Assembly: GCA_017645485.1 (NCBI GenBank)
Contig: JAGCOI010000063.1
Location: forward strand, 1-11,607
From: Alphaproteobacteria bacterium
GTDB taxonomy: Bacteria > Pseudomonadota > Alphaproteobacteria > RF32 > CAG-239
Length of the DNA: 11,607 bases
Direction of reading: 5' to 3'
The translations under genes and the position numbers were made by a program. Below, one piece after another: positions 1-10,282 of this stretch. Under the pieces are notes generated by a model, which made no database searches, was not told the origin of the DNA, and saw only the letters and a program-made list of their open reading frames with translations. The first letter of the stretch is position 1. Every line of letters starts with the position of its first letter.

Positions 1-1
1 C

Positions 2-2640
<2,639 letters not shown>

Positions 2641-2644
2641 GAAT

Positions 2645-2649
2645 AGGAG
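2645..2649 (+). promoter_or_regulatory. Shine-Dalgarno of rpoC
   Basis: AGGAG lies nine bases before the ATG at 2659, in the 18-base gap after the restored rpoB stop. It fixes the rpoC start and implies independent ribosome loading within the rpoBC transcript. Confidence 0.85.
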
Positions 2650-2658
2650 AATAAATTT

Positions 2659-5600
2659 ATGAATGACGTAATGAAATTTTTTGCCTCACAACCGCAAGAA
2701 ACAGAAGAATCTTTTGATGAAATCAAAATTTCCATTGCTTCTCCGGAACAGATTCGTTCTTGGTCATACGGTGAGGTTAAAAAACCCGAAACAATTAACT
2801 ACCGCACATTCAAACCTGAACGTGACGGTTTGTTCTGCGCACGCATTTTCGGTCCTGTAAAAGACTATGAATGCTTATGCGGTAAATACAAACGCATGAA
2901 ATATCGCGGTATTGTCTGCGAAAAATGCGGTGTGGAAGTCACCTTATCCAAAGTGCGTCGTGAGCGTATGGGGCATATTGAGCTTGCAGCACCTGTCGCA
3001 CACATTTGGTTTTTAAAATCTCTTCCGAGCCGTATTGCAACGTTAACCGATATTTCCGTTAAATCTTTGGAACGCGTTTTGTATTTTGAAAGCTACATTG
3101 TGATTGAACCGGGCTTAACCGATTTACAACTCAATCAATTGCTTACCGAAGATGAATATCAGGAAGCTTTGGATAAATACGGTGAAGATTCTTTCAGAGT
3201 CGGTATCGGTGCCGAAGCCCTGCGCGAAATTTTATCAAACATTGATTTGGAAGCCGAACGTGCTTTAATGCGTGCCGATTTGAAAGAAACAACATCTGAA
3301 GCCAAGCGCAAAAAACTTGTCAAACGCTTAAAGATTGTTGAATCATTTATCGAATCAAACACAAAGCCCGAATGGATGGTCTTAACCGTTTTGCCGGTTA
3401 TTCCGCCTGAGCTCAGACCTTTGGTTCCGTTAGACGGCGGTCGTTTTGCCACCTCTGATTTGAATGATTTATATCGCAGAGTGATTAACCGTAACAATCG
3501 TTTAAAACGCTTGCTTGAATTGCACGCTCCGGAAATTATTGTCAGAAACGAAAAACGTATGTTGCAGGAATCTGTTGATGCCTTGTTTGATAACGGTCGC
3601 AGATCAAGAGCCATTACAGGCGCAAGCAAACGCCCGTTAAAATCCTTATCGGATATGCTCAAAGGTAAACAAGGTCGTTTCCGTCAAAACTTGCTCGGTA
3701 AACGTGTTGACTATTCCGGTCGTTCCGTTATTACCGTCGGACCTGAACTTAAATTGCAACAGTGCGGTCTGCCTAAGAAAATGGCATTGGAACTCTTTAA
3801 GCCTTTCGTATATTCCAAATTGGAACTCTACGGATATGCACCAAGTATTAAACTTGCCAAACGTATGGTTGAAAAAGAACGTGCGGAAGTTTGGGATGTT
3901 TTGGAAGAAGTCATCCGCGAACACCCCGTTTTGTTAAACCGTGCACCGACGTTGCACCGTTTGGGTGTTCAGGCATTTGAGCCCGTACTTGTTGAAGGTA
4001 AAGCCATTCACTTGCACCCGCTTGTCTGCGCCGCTTTCAACGCCGACTTCGATGGTGACCAAATGGCTGTTCACGTACCTTTGTCACTTGAAGCACAATT
4101 GGAAGCACGTGTTTTGATGATGTCTACAAACAACATCTTATCTCCGGCTTCCGGCAAACCGATTATCGTGCCTTCACAAGATATGGTTTTAGGTATTTAC
4201 TATTTGTCTTACGAAGCCGAAGGCATGATTGGTGAAGGCAGTATTTATGCCGATAAAGATGAATGCATGCTTGCCTTAAACGCAAAAGTTGTTGATTTGC
4301 ATGCCAAAATCAAATGCCGCATGGAATATGTCGATGACAACGGCGAAACAAAATACGGTTTGGTTGATACCACACCGGGACGTATCATTATTTCGGATAT
4401 TTTACCGAAAAACCCGAATATCCCCTTCTCTCTTGTCAATCGTTTGCTCAGAAAGAAAGAAATTTCGGAAATCATTGATACGGTCTATCGTCACTGCGGA
4501 CAAAAAGAAACCTGCATCATGGTTGATAAGATTATGACCTTAGGTTTCACAAACGCATGTAAAGCCGGTATTTCATTCGGTAAAGATGATTTGATTGTTC
4601 CTGAAGCCAAGAAAGAGTTGATTGAAGAAACAAAGGCACAAGTCAGAGAATTTGAAAATCAATATCAAAACGGTTTGATTACCAAGGGCGAGAAATACAA
4701 CAAGGTTGTTGATATTTGGTCTGCCTGCACCGATAAAGTGGCTGATGAAATGATGAAAAACATTTCAAAAACCGAACACGGCTACATCAACTCCGTATAT
4801 ATGATGGCCCACTCAGGTGCTCGTGGTAGTGCCGCTCAAATGAGACAATTGGCCGGTATGCGCGGTTTGATGGCAAAACCGTCCGGTGAAATTATCGAAC
4901 AACCGATTATTTCAAACTTTAAAGAAGGTTTGACGGTGTCGGAATACTTCAACTCAACGCACGGTGCTCGTAAAGGTTTGGCCGATACGGCTTTGAAAAC
5001 GGCAAACGCCGGTTACTTAACACGTCGTTTGGTTGACGTTGCTCAAGATGTTGTCATTACCGAAACCAACTGCGGTACCGAAAGAGGCATTATCGTTCGT
5101 CCCGTGGTTGATGGCGGTAATGTGATTGTTTCTATCGGTGAACGTATTTTGGGACGTACCGTTCAAGAAGACGTACATAACCCCGAAACAGGCGAACTCA
5201 TTGTTGCTAAAGGCACTTTGGTTGATGAAAACATTGCCGAAGCCGTTCAAAAAGCAGGTGTTGAACAAGTCAAAATCCGTTCTGTTTTAACTTGTGAATC
5301 CGAGCACGGTGTTTGCGCAGCATGTTACGGTCGTGACTTGGCCAGAGGCACACCGGTTAACGTCGGTGAAGCTGTCGGTGTTATTGCCGCACAATCCATC
5401 GGTGAACCCGGTACCCAATTAACCTTGCGTACTTTCCACATCGGCGGTGCTGCTTCTCAATCTGCCGAACAGGCTTCCGTTGAAGTTCCGTTTGCCGGTA
5501 CGTTAAAACTTGAAAATGCACATACGGTAACAAACTCAGACGGACATTTGATTGTTTTGTCTCGTAACTGTGATTTGATTGTTCTTGACGCTCAAGGACG

Positions 5601-6846
5601 TGAAACATCTCGCCACCATATTCCTTATGGTACGAAAGTTCTTGTTAAAGAAGGTTCGAAGGTCAAAAAAGGTCAAAAAGTGGCTGAATGGGATCCGTTT
5701 ACAATTCCGGTTATTTCCGAAAAAGCCGGTGTCGCAAACTTAGTTGACTTAATTAACAATGTTTCAATCAAAGAAAGCATGGATGAAACAACCGGTATTG
5801 TTTCAAAAGTGGTTATTGATTGGCGTACAAGCGCAGCCACCGCTTCCTTGAAACCGAGCATTGTCTTAAAAGATTCTAAGGGTAAAGCCGTTACTTTTGA
5901 CAACGGCAAAGAAGCCAGATACTATCTGTCGGTTGATGCGGTCTTAAACGTTGATAACGGATCTGAAATTAAAGTCGGTGACGTTATCGCAAGAATTCCG
6001 AGAGAAAGCACCAAAACAAAAGATATTACGGGTGGTTTGCCTCGTGTTGCGGAATTGTTTGAAGCCCGCAGACCGAAAGAACAGGCTATCATTTCGGATA
6101 TTGACGGACAGGTTGAATTCGGCAAAGATTATAAAGCCAAACAACGTGTGGTCATTAAACCGATTGATGGTGAACCCGTTGAATACCTTATTCCGAAGGG
6201 CAAACACCTTGTCGTTCAAGACGGCGATATTGTGAAAAAAGGTGACTTAATTGTTGAAGGCACACCTGCACCTCATGATATTTTGCGCGTTTTGGGTGTT
6301 GAAAAATTGGCGGAGTATCTTGTTAAAGAAGTTCAAGATGTGTACCGTCTGCAAGGTGTGAAAATCAATGACAAACACATTGAAGTTATTGTTTCTCAAA
6401 TGCTCAAGAAAGTTGAGATTTTAACACCGGGAGACACAACATTCCTTATCGGCGAACAAGTTGATCGCGATGTGTTTGAACAAGAAAACGCAAAAACGGT
6501 TGCCGAAGGCGGCACACCGGCAACGGCAGATCCTGTGTTGCTCGGTATCACCAAAGCGTCTTTACAGACAAAATCGTTTATTTCAGCGGCATCCTTCCAA
6601 GAAACAACGCGCGTCTTAACGGAAGCGGCTGTTTCGGGCAAAGTGGATAAGCTTTACGGTTTGAAAGAAAACGTTATTGTCGGACGTTTAATTCCTGCCG
6701 GTACAGGTACCGTCTTACGTTCATTGAAACGTGTTGCGGCTCAAAATGATAAAGAAGTTTTGCTTCAGCGCGAAGCTGCCGCAAATGCGGCTTTAGAAGA
6801 AAACAACAATAACAATGACGGTGAAAATGCCGAGGTTGTTGAATAA
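2659..6846 (+). CDS. rpoC: DNA-directed RNA polymerase subunit beta'
   Basis: This is the beta' subunit, which carries the catalytic magnesium site of RNA polymerase. It is complete at 1395 residues, close to E. coli's 1407. The N-terminal zinc-binding domain has C72, C74, C87 and C90. The active-site loop is NADFDGDQ at 461-468, with the three metal-binding aspartates D463, D465 and D467. The bridge helix begins near [20 protein letters not shown] (about 766-785). The second zinc site has C805, C879, C886 and C889, with the same 7- and 3-residue spacing as E. coli C888/C895/C898. The trigger loop is [14 protein letters not shown] (917-930) with R924 and H927. The protein ends in a short acidic, asparagine-rich tail (five consecutive Asn) that is probably disordered. 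The start is set by the AGGAG at 2645. It is cotranscribed with rpoB and ends at a strong terminator; no ribosomal protein gene follows on the same strand within the window. Confidence 0.99.
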   Translation: MNDVMKFFASQPQETEESFDEIKISIASPEQIRSWSYGEVKKPETINYRTFKPERDGLFCARIFGPVKDYECLCGKYKRMKYRGIVCEKCGVEVTLSKVRRERMGHIELAAPVAHIWFLKSLPSRIATLTDISVKSLERVLYFESYIVIEPGLTDLQLNQLLTEDEYQEALDKYGEDSFRVGIGAEALREILSNIDLEAERALMRADLKETTSEAKRKKLVKRLKIVESFIESNTKPEWMVLTVLPVIPPELRPLVPLDGGRFATSDLNDLYRRVINRNNRLKRLLELHAPEIIVRNEKRMLQESVDALFDNGRRSRAITGASKRPLKSLSDMLKGKQGRFRQNLLGKRVDYSGRSVITVGPELKLQQCGLPKKMALELFKPFVYSKLELYGYAPSIKLAKRMVEKERAEVWDVLEEVIREHPVLLNRAPTLHRLGVQAFEPVLVEGKAIHLHPLVCAAFNADFDGDQMAVHVPLSLEAQLEARVLMMSTNNILSPASGKPIIVPSQDMVLGIYYLSYEAEGMIGEGSIYADKDECMLALNAKVVDLHAKIKCRMEYVDDNGETKYGLVDTTPGRIIISDILPKNPNIPFSLVNRLLRKKEISEIIDTVYRHCGQKETCIMVDKIMTLGFTNACKAGISFGKDDLIVPEAKKELIEETKAQVREFENQYQNGLITKGEKYNKVVDIWSACTDKVADEMMKNISKTEHGYINSVYMMAHSGARGSAAQMRQLAGMRGLMAKPSGEIIEQPIISNFKEGLTVSEYFNSTHGARKGLADTALKTANAGYLTRRLVDVAQDVVITETNCGTERGIIVRPVVDGGNVIVSIGERILGRTVQEDVHNPETGELIVAKGTLVDENIAEAVQKAGVEQVKIRSVLTCESEHGVCAACYGRDLARGTPVNVGEAVGVIAAQSIGEPGTQLTLRTFHIGGAASQSAEQASVEVPFAGTLKLENAHTVTNSDGHLIVLSRNCDLIVLDAQGRETSRHHIPYGTKVLVKEGSKVKKGQKVAEWDPFTIPVISEKAGVANLVDLINNVSIKESMDETTGIVSKVVIDWRTSAATASLKPSIVLKDSKGKAVTFDNGKEARYYLSVDAVLNVDNGSEIKVGDVIARIPRESTKTKDITGGLPRVAELFEARRPKEQAIISDIDGQVEFGKDYKAKQRVVIKPIDGEPVEYLIPKGKHLVVQDGDIVKKGDLIVEGTPAPHDILRVLGVEKLAEYLVKEVQDVYRLQGVKINDKHIEVIVSQMLKKVEILTPGDTTFLIGEQVDRDVFEQENAKTVAEGGTPATADPVLLGITKASLQTKSFISAASFQETTRVLTEAAVSGKVDKLYGLKENVIVGRLIPAGTGTVLRSLKRVAAQNDKEVLLQREAAANAALEENNNNNDGENAEVVE

Positions 6847-6864
6847 ACTTCTTCATATAACAAC

Positions 6865-6900
6865 AAAACAAGCGCCATCAAAAATGGCGCTTGTTTTTTT
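6865..6900 (+). terminator. Rho-independent terminator of rpoBC, probably shared by the convergent gene
   Basis: A perfect stem pairs ACAAGCGCCAT with ATGGCGCTTGT around a CAAAA loop (6879-6883), extendable to 14 bp through flanking A-T pairs, and is followed by a seven-T run (6894-6900). It starts 18 bases after the rpoC stop and ends 4 bases before the stop of the minus-strand gene at 6905. Read from the minus strand, the stem is followed by TTTTGTTG, so it can plausibly terminate in both directions. Confidence 0.9.
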
Positions 6901-6904
6901 AAGA

Positions 6905-8473
6905 TTAGTTTTTGTAAAATGTCTCTCGTCCGACAAGGTAGAGCTTAAACAGCTCCAAGTCTCGGAAGAACAAGGTTATAAAAGCCTTCAGACAGAGCGT
7001 AACCAAAGTATTTCCGCAATAAGTCAGAACCTCCTCGCGAGTGCCGTTTTTAATCAAGGCGACTTCTTTTTCATCAACCTTTGAATTTGACGGCATGCTC
7101 ATGAAAATTTGAATCAGCAAATTATGATTCAAAGGCTCTTGCTTTAACAGCTTACAGATGAAGCGCTTGTCTTCATGGTTCCATGAAGGAAGCTTGCGAT
7201 AGTAGGTAAACAAAGTATCGTTTGATGCTTTGTTCATCAACGCATCTTCAACTTCAGCCTTAAAGCCTTGCTGACCCAAGTGACATCCGATATAAAAACG
7301 AATGTCTTCATCAGAACGCTTATCAATCATCATACCGAGCAATTCCGGCGCAAGCGACTGATTTGCCACATAGCTTAAAAACGCTGCAGAGGGGGCAACT
7401 GTGATAAAGCGCTCTTCCTGATGTCTTGTCATACCGCCGATCGCTTTTAAGGCAAAAATTCTGCCCAAAACAGTTTCCTTACCGTCTTCATAAGATTGAA
7501 GCACCTCATCAACCAGTTCCTTGCACAAACCACGCTTGACCATGGTTTCAATCTCGGACTCGTTTCCTCGCGCCAAAATACGGTGTTGCATGTCTGCATC
7601 AAAATCACGAGCAACCATATGGCGCATAACGGCCAAAATTTCCTCGTGATCACCGCGGTCCACAAGCTTGTTAAAACCGACAGGCAAAACCATGTCTCTC
7701 GAATAAGACACGCTGAGGGCGAGCAAAATTTCCTCGTGATTGCCACGGTCGAGCAAATCAAGGTAAACCCTGTGGTCAAGTTCGTTGCAACGCATAAAAG
7801 ACATAATTTCTTCATGCCTTCCGCGCTTAATCAGCATTTTCTGACCTTCCAAAGTGAGCGGATGTCGAGCCACATAAGCCGATATTTCGCGATCACCCCA
7901 CGTGGTTAAAACAAGCTCTTCGCCTGCCTTGGCAAAACTATGTTTCAAGGCATAGCCGAACAATTCGTCATGCGACCATTTGGCAAGCATTTTAGCTTGA
8001 CATTCCTCACAAAAGCCATGCTTTTGAGTATAGGCAACCAAATCCTGATGTGCCCACATCTCAAACATAACTTCTTGTGCCTCAGGGCAAAAACCGTACA
8101 ATTTTGTAACGGCTTCAATTTCAGATTGACGATGGCGTTTAACAAGCGCAATCTGAACAAAGTCGGGCAAATAGCCGGACATCTTTGTCTGAGGATTGGC
8201 AAGAATCAGATTATAACGGCTAATCAGTCTGGCAATCTCCTCGTCATTGCCGCGCTCAACAATTTTGTTCAGCGTTGCATTATCGGGTAAATCCGCATGA
8301 TACACCGTGGTTGTGGTACCGGAATACTCACTGCCGTATTCGTCCCCCAACACCACATCTTCCGATCTGACACCGACTGTATTGAGTTCACGCATCAAAT
8401 TTTCATGCGTTTCACGCTCATTCCAAGCAGCGGCTCCTTGAGCCATCTGCTCATCAATAGAGTTTGTATTCAT
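6905..8473 (-). CDS. Helical-repeat (solenoid) protein of unknown function
   Basis: This 522-residue protein matches no family I can name. After a polar N-terminus (1-60, with a TTTT stretch and no signal peptide), it is built of repeats of the form [R/W]Gx(H/D)EEI, then a hydrophobic helix, then a Gln-containing second helix ending in L(I/V)xRG. The conserved Ile/Leu/Val sits at 80, 119, 145, 171, 197, 223, 249, 279, 308, 391, 421 and 482, with five successive intervals of exactly 26. Clear units are RGNDEEI, WAHQDL, WSHDEL, WGDREI, RGRHEEI, RGNHEEI and RGDHEEI. Units between 309 and 390 are degenerate. This pattern suggests a two-helix alpha-solenoid, broadly like HEAT, TPR or ankyrin-type scaffolds, so a protein-binding role is plausible but inferred. 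Cys129, Cys155 and Cys158 lie in adjacent units. No transmembrane segment is evident apart from a hydrophobic last helix (about 489-514). The start is the first ATG, has no clear Shine-Dalgarno and is moderately uncertain; the next in-frame ATG is codon 10. It converges on rpoC. Confidence 0.85.
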   Translation of the reverse strand: MNTNSIDEQMAQGAAAWNERETHENLMRELNTVGVRSEDVVLGDEYGSEYSGTTTTVYHADLPDNATLNKIVERGNDEEIARLISRYNLILANPQTKMSGYLPDFVQIALVKRHRQSEIEAVTKLYGFCPEAQEVMFEMWAHQDLVAYTQKHGFCEECQAKMLAKWSHDELFGYALKHSFAKAGEELVLTTWGDREISAYVARHPLTLEGQKMLIKRGRHEEIMSFMRCNELDHRVYLDLLDRGNHEEILLALSVSYSRDMVLPVGFNKLVDRGDHEEILAVMRHMVARDFDADMQHRILARGNESEIETMVKRGLCKELVDEVLQSYEDGKETVLGRIFALKAIGGMTRHQEERFITVAPSAAFLSYVANQSLAPELLGMMIDKRSDEDIRFYIGCHLGQQGFKAEVEDALMNKASNDTLFTYYRKLPSWNHEDKRFICKLLKQEPLNHNLLIQIFMSMPSNSKVDEKEVALIKNGTREEVLTYCGNTLVTLCLKAFITLFFRDLELFKLYLVGRETFYKN

Positions 8474-8501
8474 AAAAATGTGTTAATGATTATTTGTTTA
8501 T

Positions 8502-8538
8502 AAAAATTTTGTCTACAAAGGATTTATACAAAATTTTT
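8502..8538. repeat. AT-rich inverted repeat between the ChpT gene and the solenoid gene
   Basis: AAAAATTTTGT (8502-8512) and its exact reverse complement ACAAAATTTTT (8528-8538) flank a 15-base spacer. The repeat lies 36 bases below the end of the ChpT-like gene and overlaps the candidate -10 of the next gene. It could be a weak terminator for the upstream unit, an operator, or a by-product of AT-rich composition. Confidence 0.45.
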
Positions 8539-8551
8539 CATATCATTGCAA
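8523..8551 (-). promoter_or_regulatory. Candidate sigma70-type promoter for the solenoid gene
   Basis: On the minus strand, TTGCAA (8546-8551) and TATAAA (8523-8528) are separated by exactly 17 bases, matching the -35 and -10 consensus at 4/6 and 5/6. Transcription would start near 8516, giving a leader of about 43 bases before the ATG at 8473. The region is so AT-rich that chance matches are likely. Confidence 0.4.
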
Positions 8552-8573
8552 GCTTTATTTTATAAAAAAATGT

Positions 8574-9188
8574 TTATTTTAAGTGTAAAACGGCACTTTT
8601 AGCATCATAAGATAAATCAATATCAACACCGATTTCACCCAAAAAAGCCTTCAAATAAAGAATATGTGCAAACAATGAGGGATTATCACTCGGTGTATGA
8701 GAAGTTAATGCCTGTTGCATATTTTCAAGTTTCTGGGCCGATAAATCAAAATCGGACACCGCCTCAAAACGCAACATCTCATCTGTTTCAAAAACACTGA
8801 TTGTACCGCCCCTGATAAAAACATCAGCCAAAGCCATCACGGCAAGCATAACGATTTTATAGCACGATACGTTTTTAATATCCGATTTTATGATAATCGG
8901 TGTTTTGGCATTACTGACGGTTTCAAGATAGTTACAAATGATTGTATTTAATTCGGTGGTATTTTTCGGTGCGGCGTTTTTTAAGCCGAATGCCACTCTG
9001 AAAAATTTAATACGTGCGGCAAGTGTTTTGGCGCTGTTTTCAAGCAAACTTTTAACATCCGTGATATCATCTTCATCATCTTCTAACATTTCAAGTGCAT
9101 TCGAAACGGTACCTATATTACCCGCCAAATCATGACTGATACGCGTGCAAATCAACTCGGCAAGTTCCGTTGAAAGAATATTGGTCAT
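8574..9188 (-). CDS. chpT: ChpT-like histidine phosphotransferase
   Basis: This 204-residue protein resembles the alphaproteobacterial histidine phosphotransferase ChpT. In Caulobacter, ChpT is a dimer that receives phosphate from the hybrid kinase CckA and passes it to the cell-cycle regulator CtrA and to CpdR. The N-terminal helical hairpin contains RISHDLAGNIGTVSNALEML, with H19 as the likely phospho-accepting histidine in the HD(L) context of the family (compare RLCHDLxSPVGAxxNGLELL). It is followed by ARIKFFRVAFG (58-68), matching the ChpT motif RLxFYRLAFG. The C-terminal half (about 75-204) should be the degenerate, non-ATP-binding HATPase-like domain. The length is slightly below the usual 210-250. 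The start is supported by AAGGA at 9197-9201. It lies 14 bases downstream of the 319-codon gene and is probably translated from the same mRNA. The family call is firm; the partners (CckA, CtrA) are inferred, as they are not in the window. Confidence 0.85.
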   Translation of the reverse strand: MTNILSTELAELICTRISHDLAGNIGTVSNALEMLEDDEDDITDVKSLLENSAKTLAARIKFFRVAFGLKNAAPKNTTELNTIICNYLETVSNAKTPIIIKSDIKNVSCYKIVMLAVMALADVFIRGGTISVFETDEMLRFEAVSDFDLSAQKLENMQQALTSHTPSDNPSLFAHILYLKAFLGEIGVDIDLSYDAKSAVLHLK

Positions 9189-9196
9189 CTGTTATA

Positions 9197-9201
9197 TCCT
9201 T
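9197..9201 (-). promoter_or_regulatory. Shine-Dalgarno of the ChpT-like gene
   Basis: On the minus strand AAGGA lies eight bases before the ATG at 9188, within the 14-base gap after the stop of the upstream gene. It confirms the start and supports a two-gene operon. Confidence 0.8.
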
Positions 9202-9202
9202 A

Positions 9203-10162
9203 TTAAAAAGTGTATATATCCGAGTGAATAAAACGTTGGTCTTCGCGAGCCATTCTGTTAATATCCAAATCTTTTAAAACGGGATCTTCAAGTTTCAAAA
9301 AGCCGGTCTGAGCTTGCAGATAAGGCTTATTTGTACCCAACCCCCAAAGAATATCCTCTTTATTATCTGGCTCGCCGTATTTTTGGTTAATTTTCTTCCA
9401 AAAATCGAACACTTTTAAATTGCGCAGATATAAAGCTTTGGCACTGTTTCCGGTTTTATTGGCGGCCTCGGTGCGGTATGTTACTTTATAAACTTTGTTA
9501 TTCGTAAATGTGGAAGAAAGGAACACTTCCACCGTTTCTTTCGTATCATATTTATTGAAAGAGGCTTGAGAAATAAAGTAATAATTTTCTTTTTTGGCGA
9601 GCAGCACGATACAGCTTTCCAAACGCTCATATCCGACAACACCCTGATTACGGCATTTTTCTTCATTGCGCCACCGAATAAAATTCGGCACATCCATTTT
9701 TTGATTTGTTTTGCGATAGCCTCTTTTTAAAAGCTGTTCTTCGGCTTGCGCATAACTCATTTGAAGCATCACACCGGCAATATCAAAAACCGCGGCGTTG
9801 GATTTTCTTGATTTGGCTTTTAACTTGTTTTCATCCAACAACTTTTGAATTGAATCGTTTTTATCGCCTTTCCCTTTAAACAAATTTTTAATCCAGCTTT
9901 GAGCTGTTTCCGTCGGGGCTTTTTCTTTTTTTTCAACTTTTTCAGGTGCCGTTTGTTTCAAATTTTGCGAAAGCGAACGTGACGTATCCACCTTAACGGG
10001 CGCCTCATTTTTTAAATCAAGCTTATTGCCGAAAGCATCTTCGGTTATATTAAAATTCAAATCATCCGAATCCATCACCGTCATTTGCTTGTTTTGTGCA
10101 AATGCCTGATTCGAACAAACCAAAAGGCACACGAATGCCGTATAAAACACATGCTTTATCAT
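9203..10162 (-). CDS. Secreted/periplasmic protein of unknown function
   Basis: This 319-residue protein begins with a clear Sec signal peptide: MIKH, a hydrophobic core FYTAFVCLLVC, then QAFA, with cleavage expected after A22. There is no proper lipobox (the residue before C16 is Val), so a lipoprotein is unlikely. Residues 23-120 are polar, charged and probably disordered, with a Lys/Glu-rich stretch around 74-83. The folded part appears to start at about 124 with VFDIAGVMLQMSYAQAEEQLLKRGY, a pattern I associate with small helix-strand modules in alphaproteobacterial exported proteins (low certainty). C170 and C184 are the only cysteines of the mature protein and could form a disulfide in the periplasm. 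The C-terminal part (about 186-319) is rich in aromatic and beta-type segments. It is the first gene of a unit with the ChpT-like gene. No strong Shine-Dalgarno is visible, but the signal peptide supports this ATG. Function is unknown. Confidence 0.82.
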   Translation of the reverse strand: MIKHVFYTAFVCLLVCSNQAFAQNKQMTVMDSDDLNFNITEDAFGNKLDLKNEAPVKVDTSRSLSQNLKQTAPEKVEKKEKAPTETAQSWIKNLFKGKGDKNDSIQKLLDENKLKAKSRKSNAAVFDIAGVMLQMSYAQAEEQLLKRGYRKTNQKMDVPNFIRWRNEEKCRNQGVVGYERLESCIVLLAKKENYYFISQASFNKYDTKETVEVFLSSTFTNNKVYKVTYRTEAANKTGNSAKALYLRNLKVFDFWKKINQKYGEPDNKEDILWGLGTNKPYLQAQTGFLKLEDPVLKDLDINRMAREDQRFIHSDIYTF

Positions 10163-10282
10163 AAATAGCAGATTAACATATCGACACTTAAAAAAGGTTT
10201 AATAAATCAATGCTTTTTCATTTACTTTTAAGCGTAAAAAGTTTAAAAAAAAAGCAGAACATAATAACAGGAAATGAAAAAA
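10163..10282. other. Divergent intergenic region
   Basis: This 120-base, AT-rich spacer lies between two genes that diverge and should contain the promoters of both. The best plus-strand candidate is TTTACT (10221-10226), a 17-base spacer, then TAAAAA (10244-10249), each only 4/6 to consensus. I found no convincing minus-strand promoter. A short inverted repeat ACTTTT/AAAAGT (10224-10229 and 10237-10242) is within chance for this composition. No RNA gene or small ORF is apparent. Confidence 0.35.
10269..10273 (+). promoter_or_regulatory. Shine-Dalgarno of trmFO, deciding between two in-frame ATGs
   Basis: AGGAA directly abuts the ATG at 10274 but lies nine bases before the in-frame ATG at 10283. 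Normal spacing favours 10283, which gives MKNKVAVIGAG. The upstream ATG would only add MKK. Confidence 0.7.

Noticed and set aside
3159..3662. 167-codon minus-strand open frame inside rpoC
   Set aside because: It lies wholly antisense to a highly conserved part of rpoC and its translation has no recognisable motif; it is a shadow of the rpoC codon pattern.
7561..7820. Regularly spaced similar DNA blocks as a CRISPR-like array
   Set aside because: The blocks are in phase with codons of one continuous protein and encode its helical repeats; the intervening sequence is also coding and not spacer-like.
7496..7909. 137-codon plus-strand open frame opposite the solenoid gene
   Set aside because: It is antisense to the repeats, and its composition follows from the repeated codons of the minus strand; no Shine-Dalgarno or domain supports it.
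10115..10120. Lipoprotein signal at C16 of the 319-residue protein
   Set aside because: The residue before the cysteine is Val rather than Gly, Ala or Ser, and an AFA cleavage site follows; signal peptidase I is more likely.
10224..10242. ACTTTT/AAAAGT inverted repeat upstream of trmFO as an operator
   Set aside because: Six-base AT-rich arms are expected by chance in a spacer of this composition.
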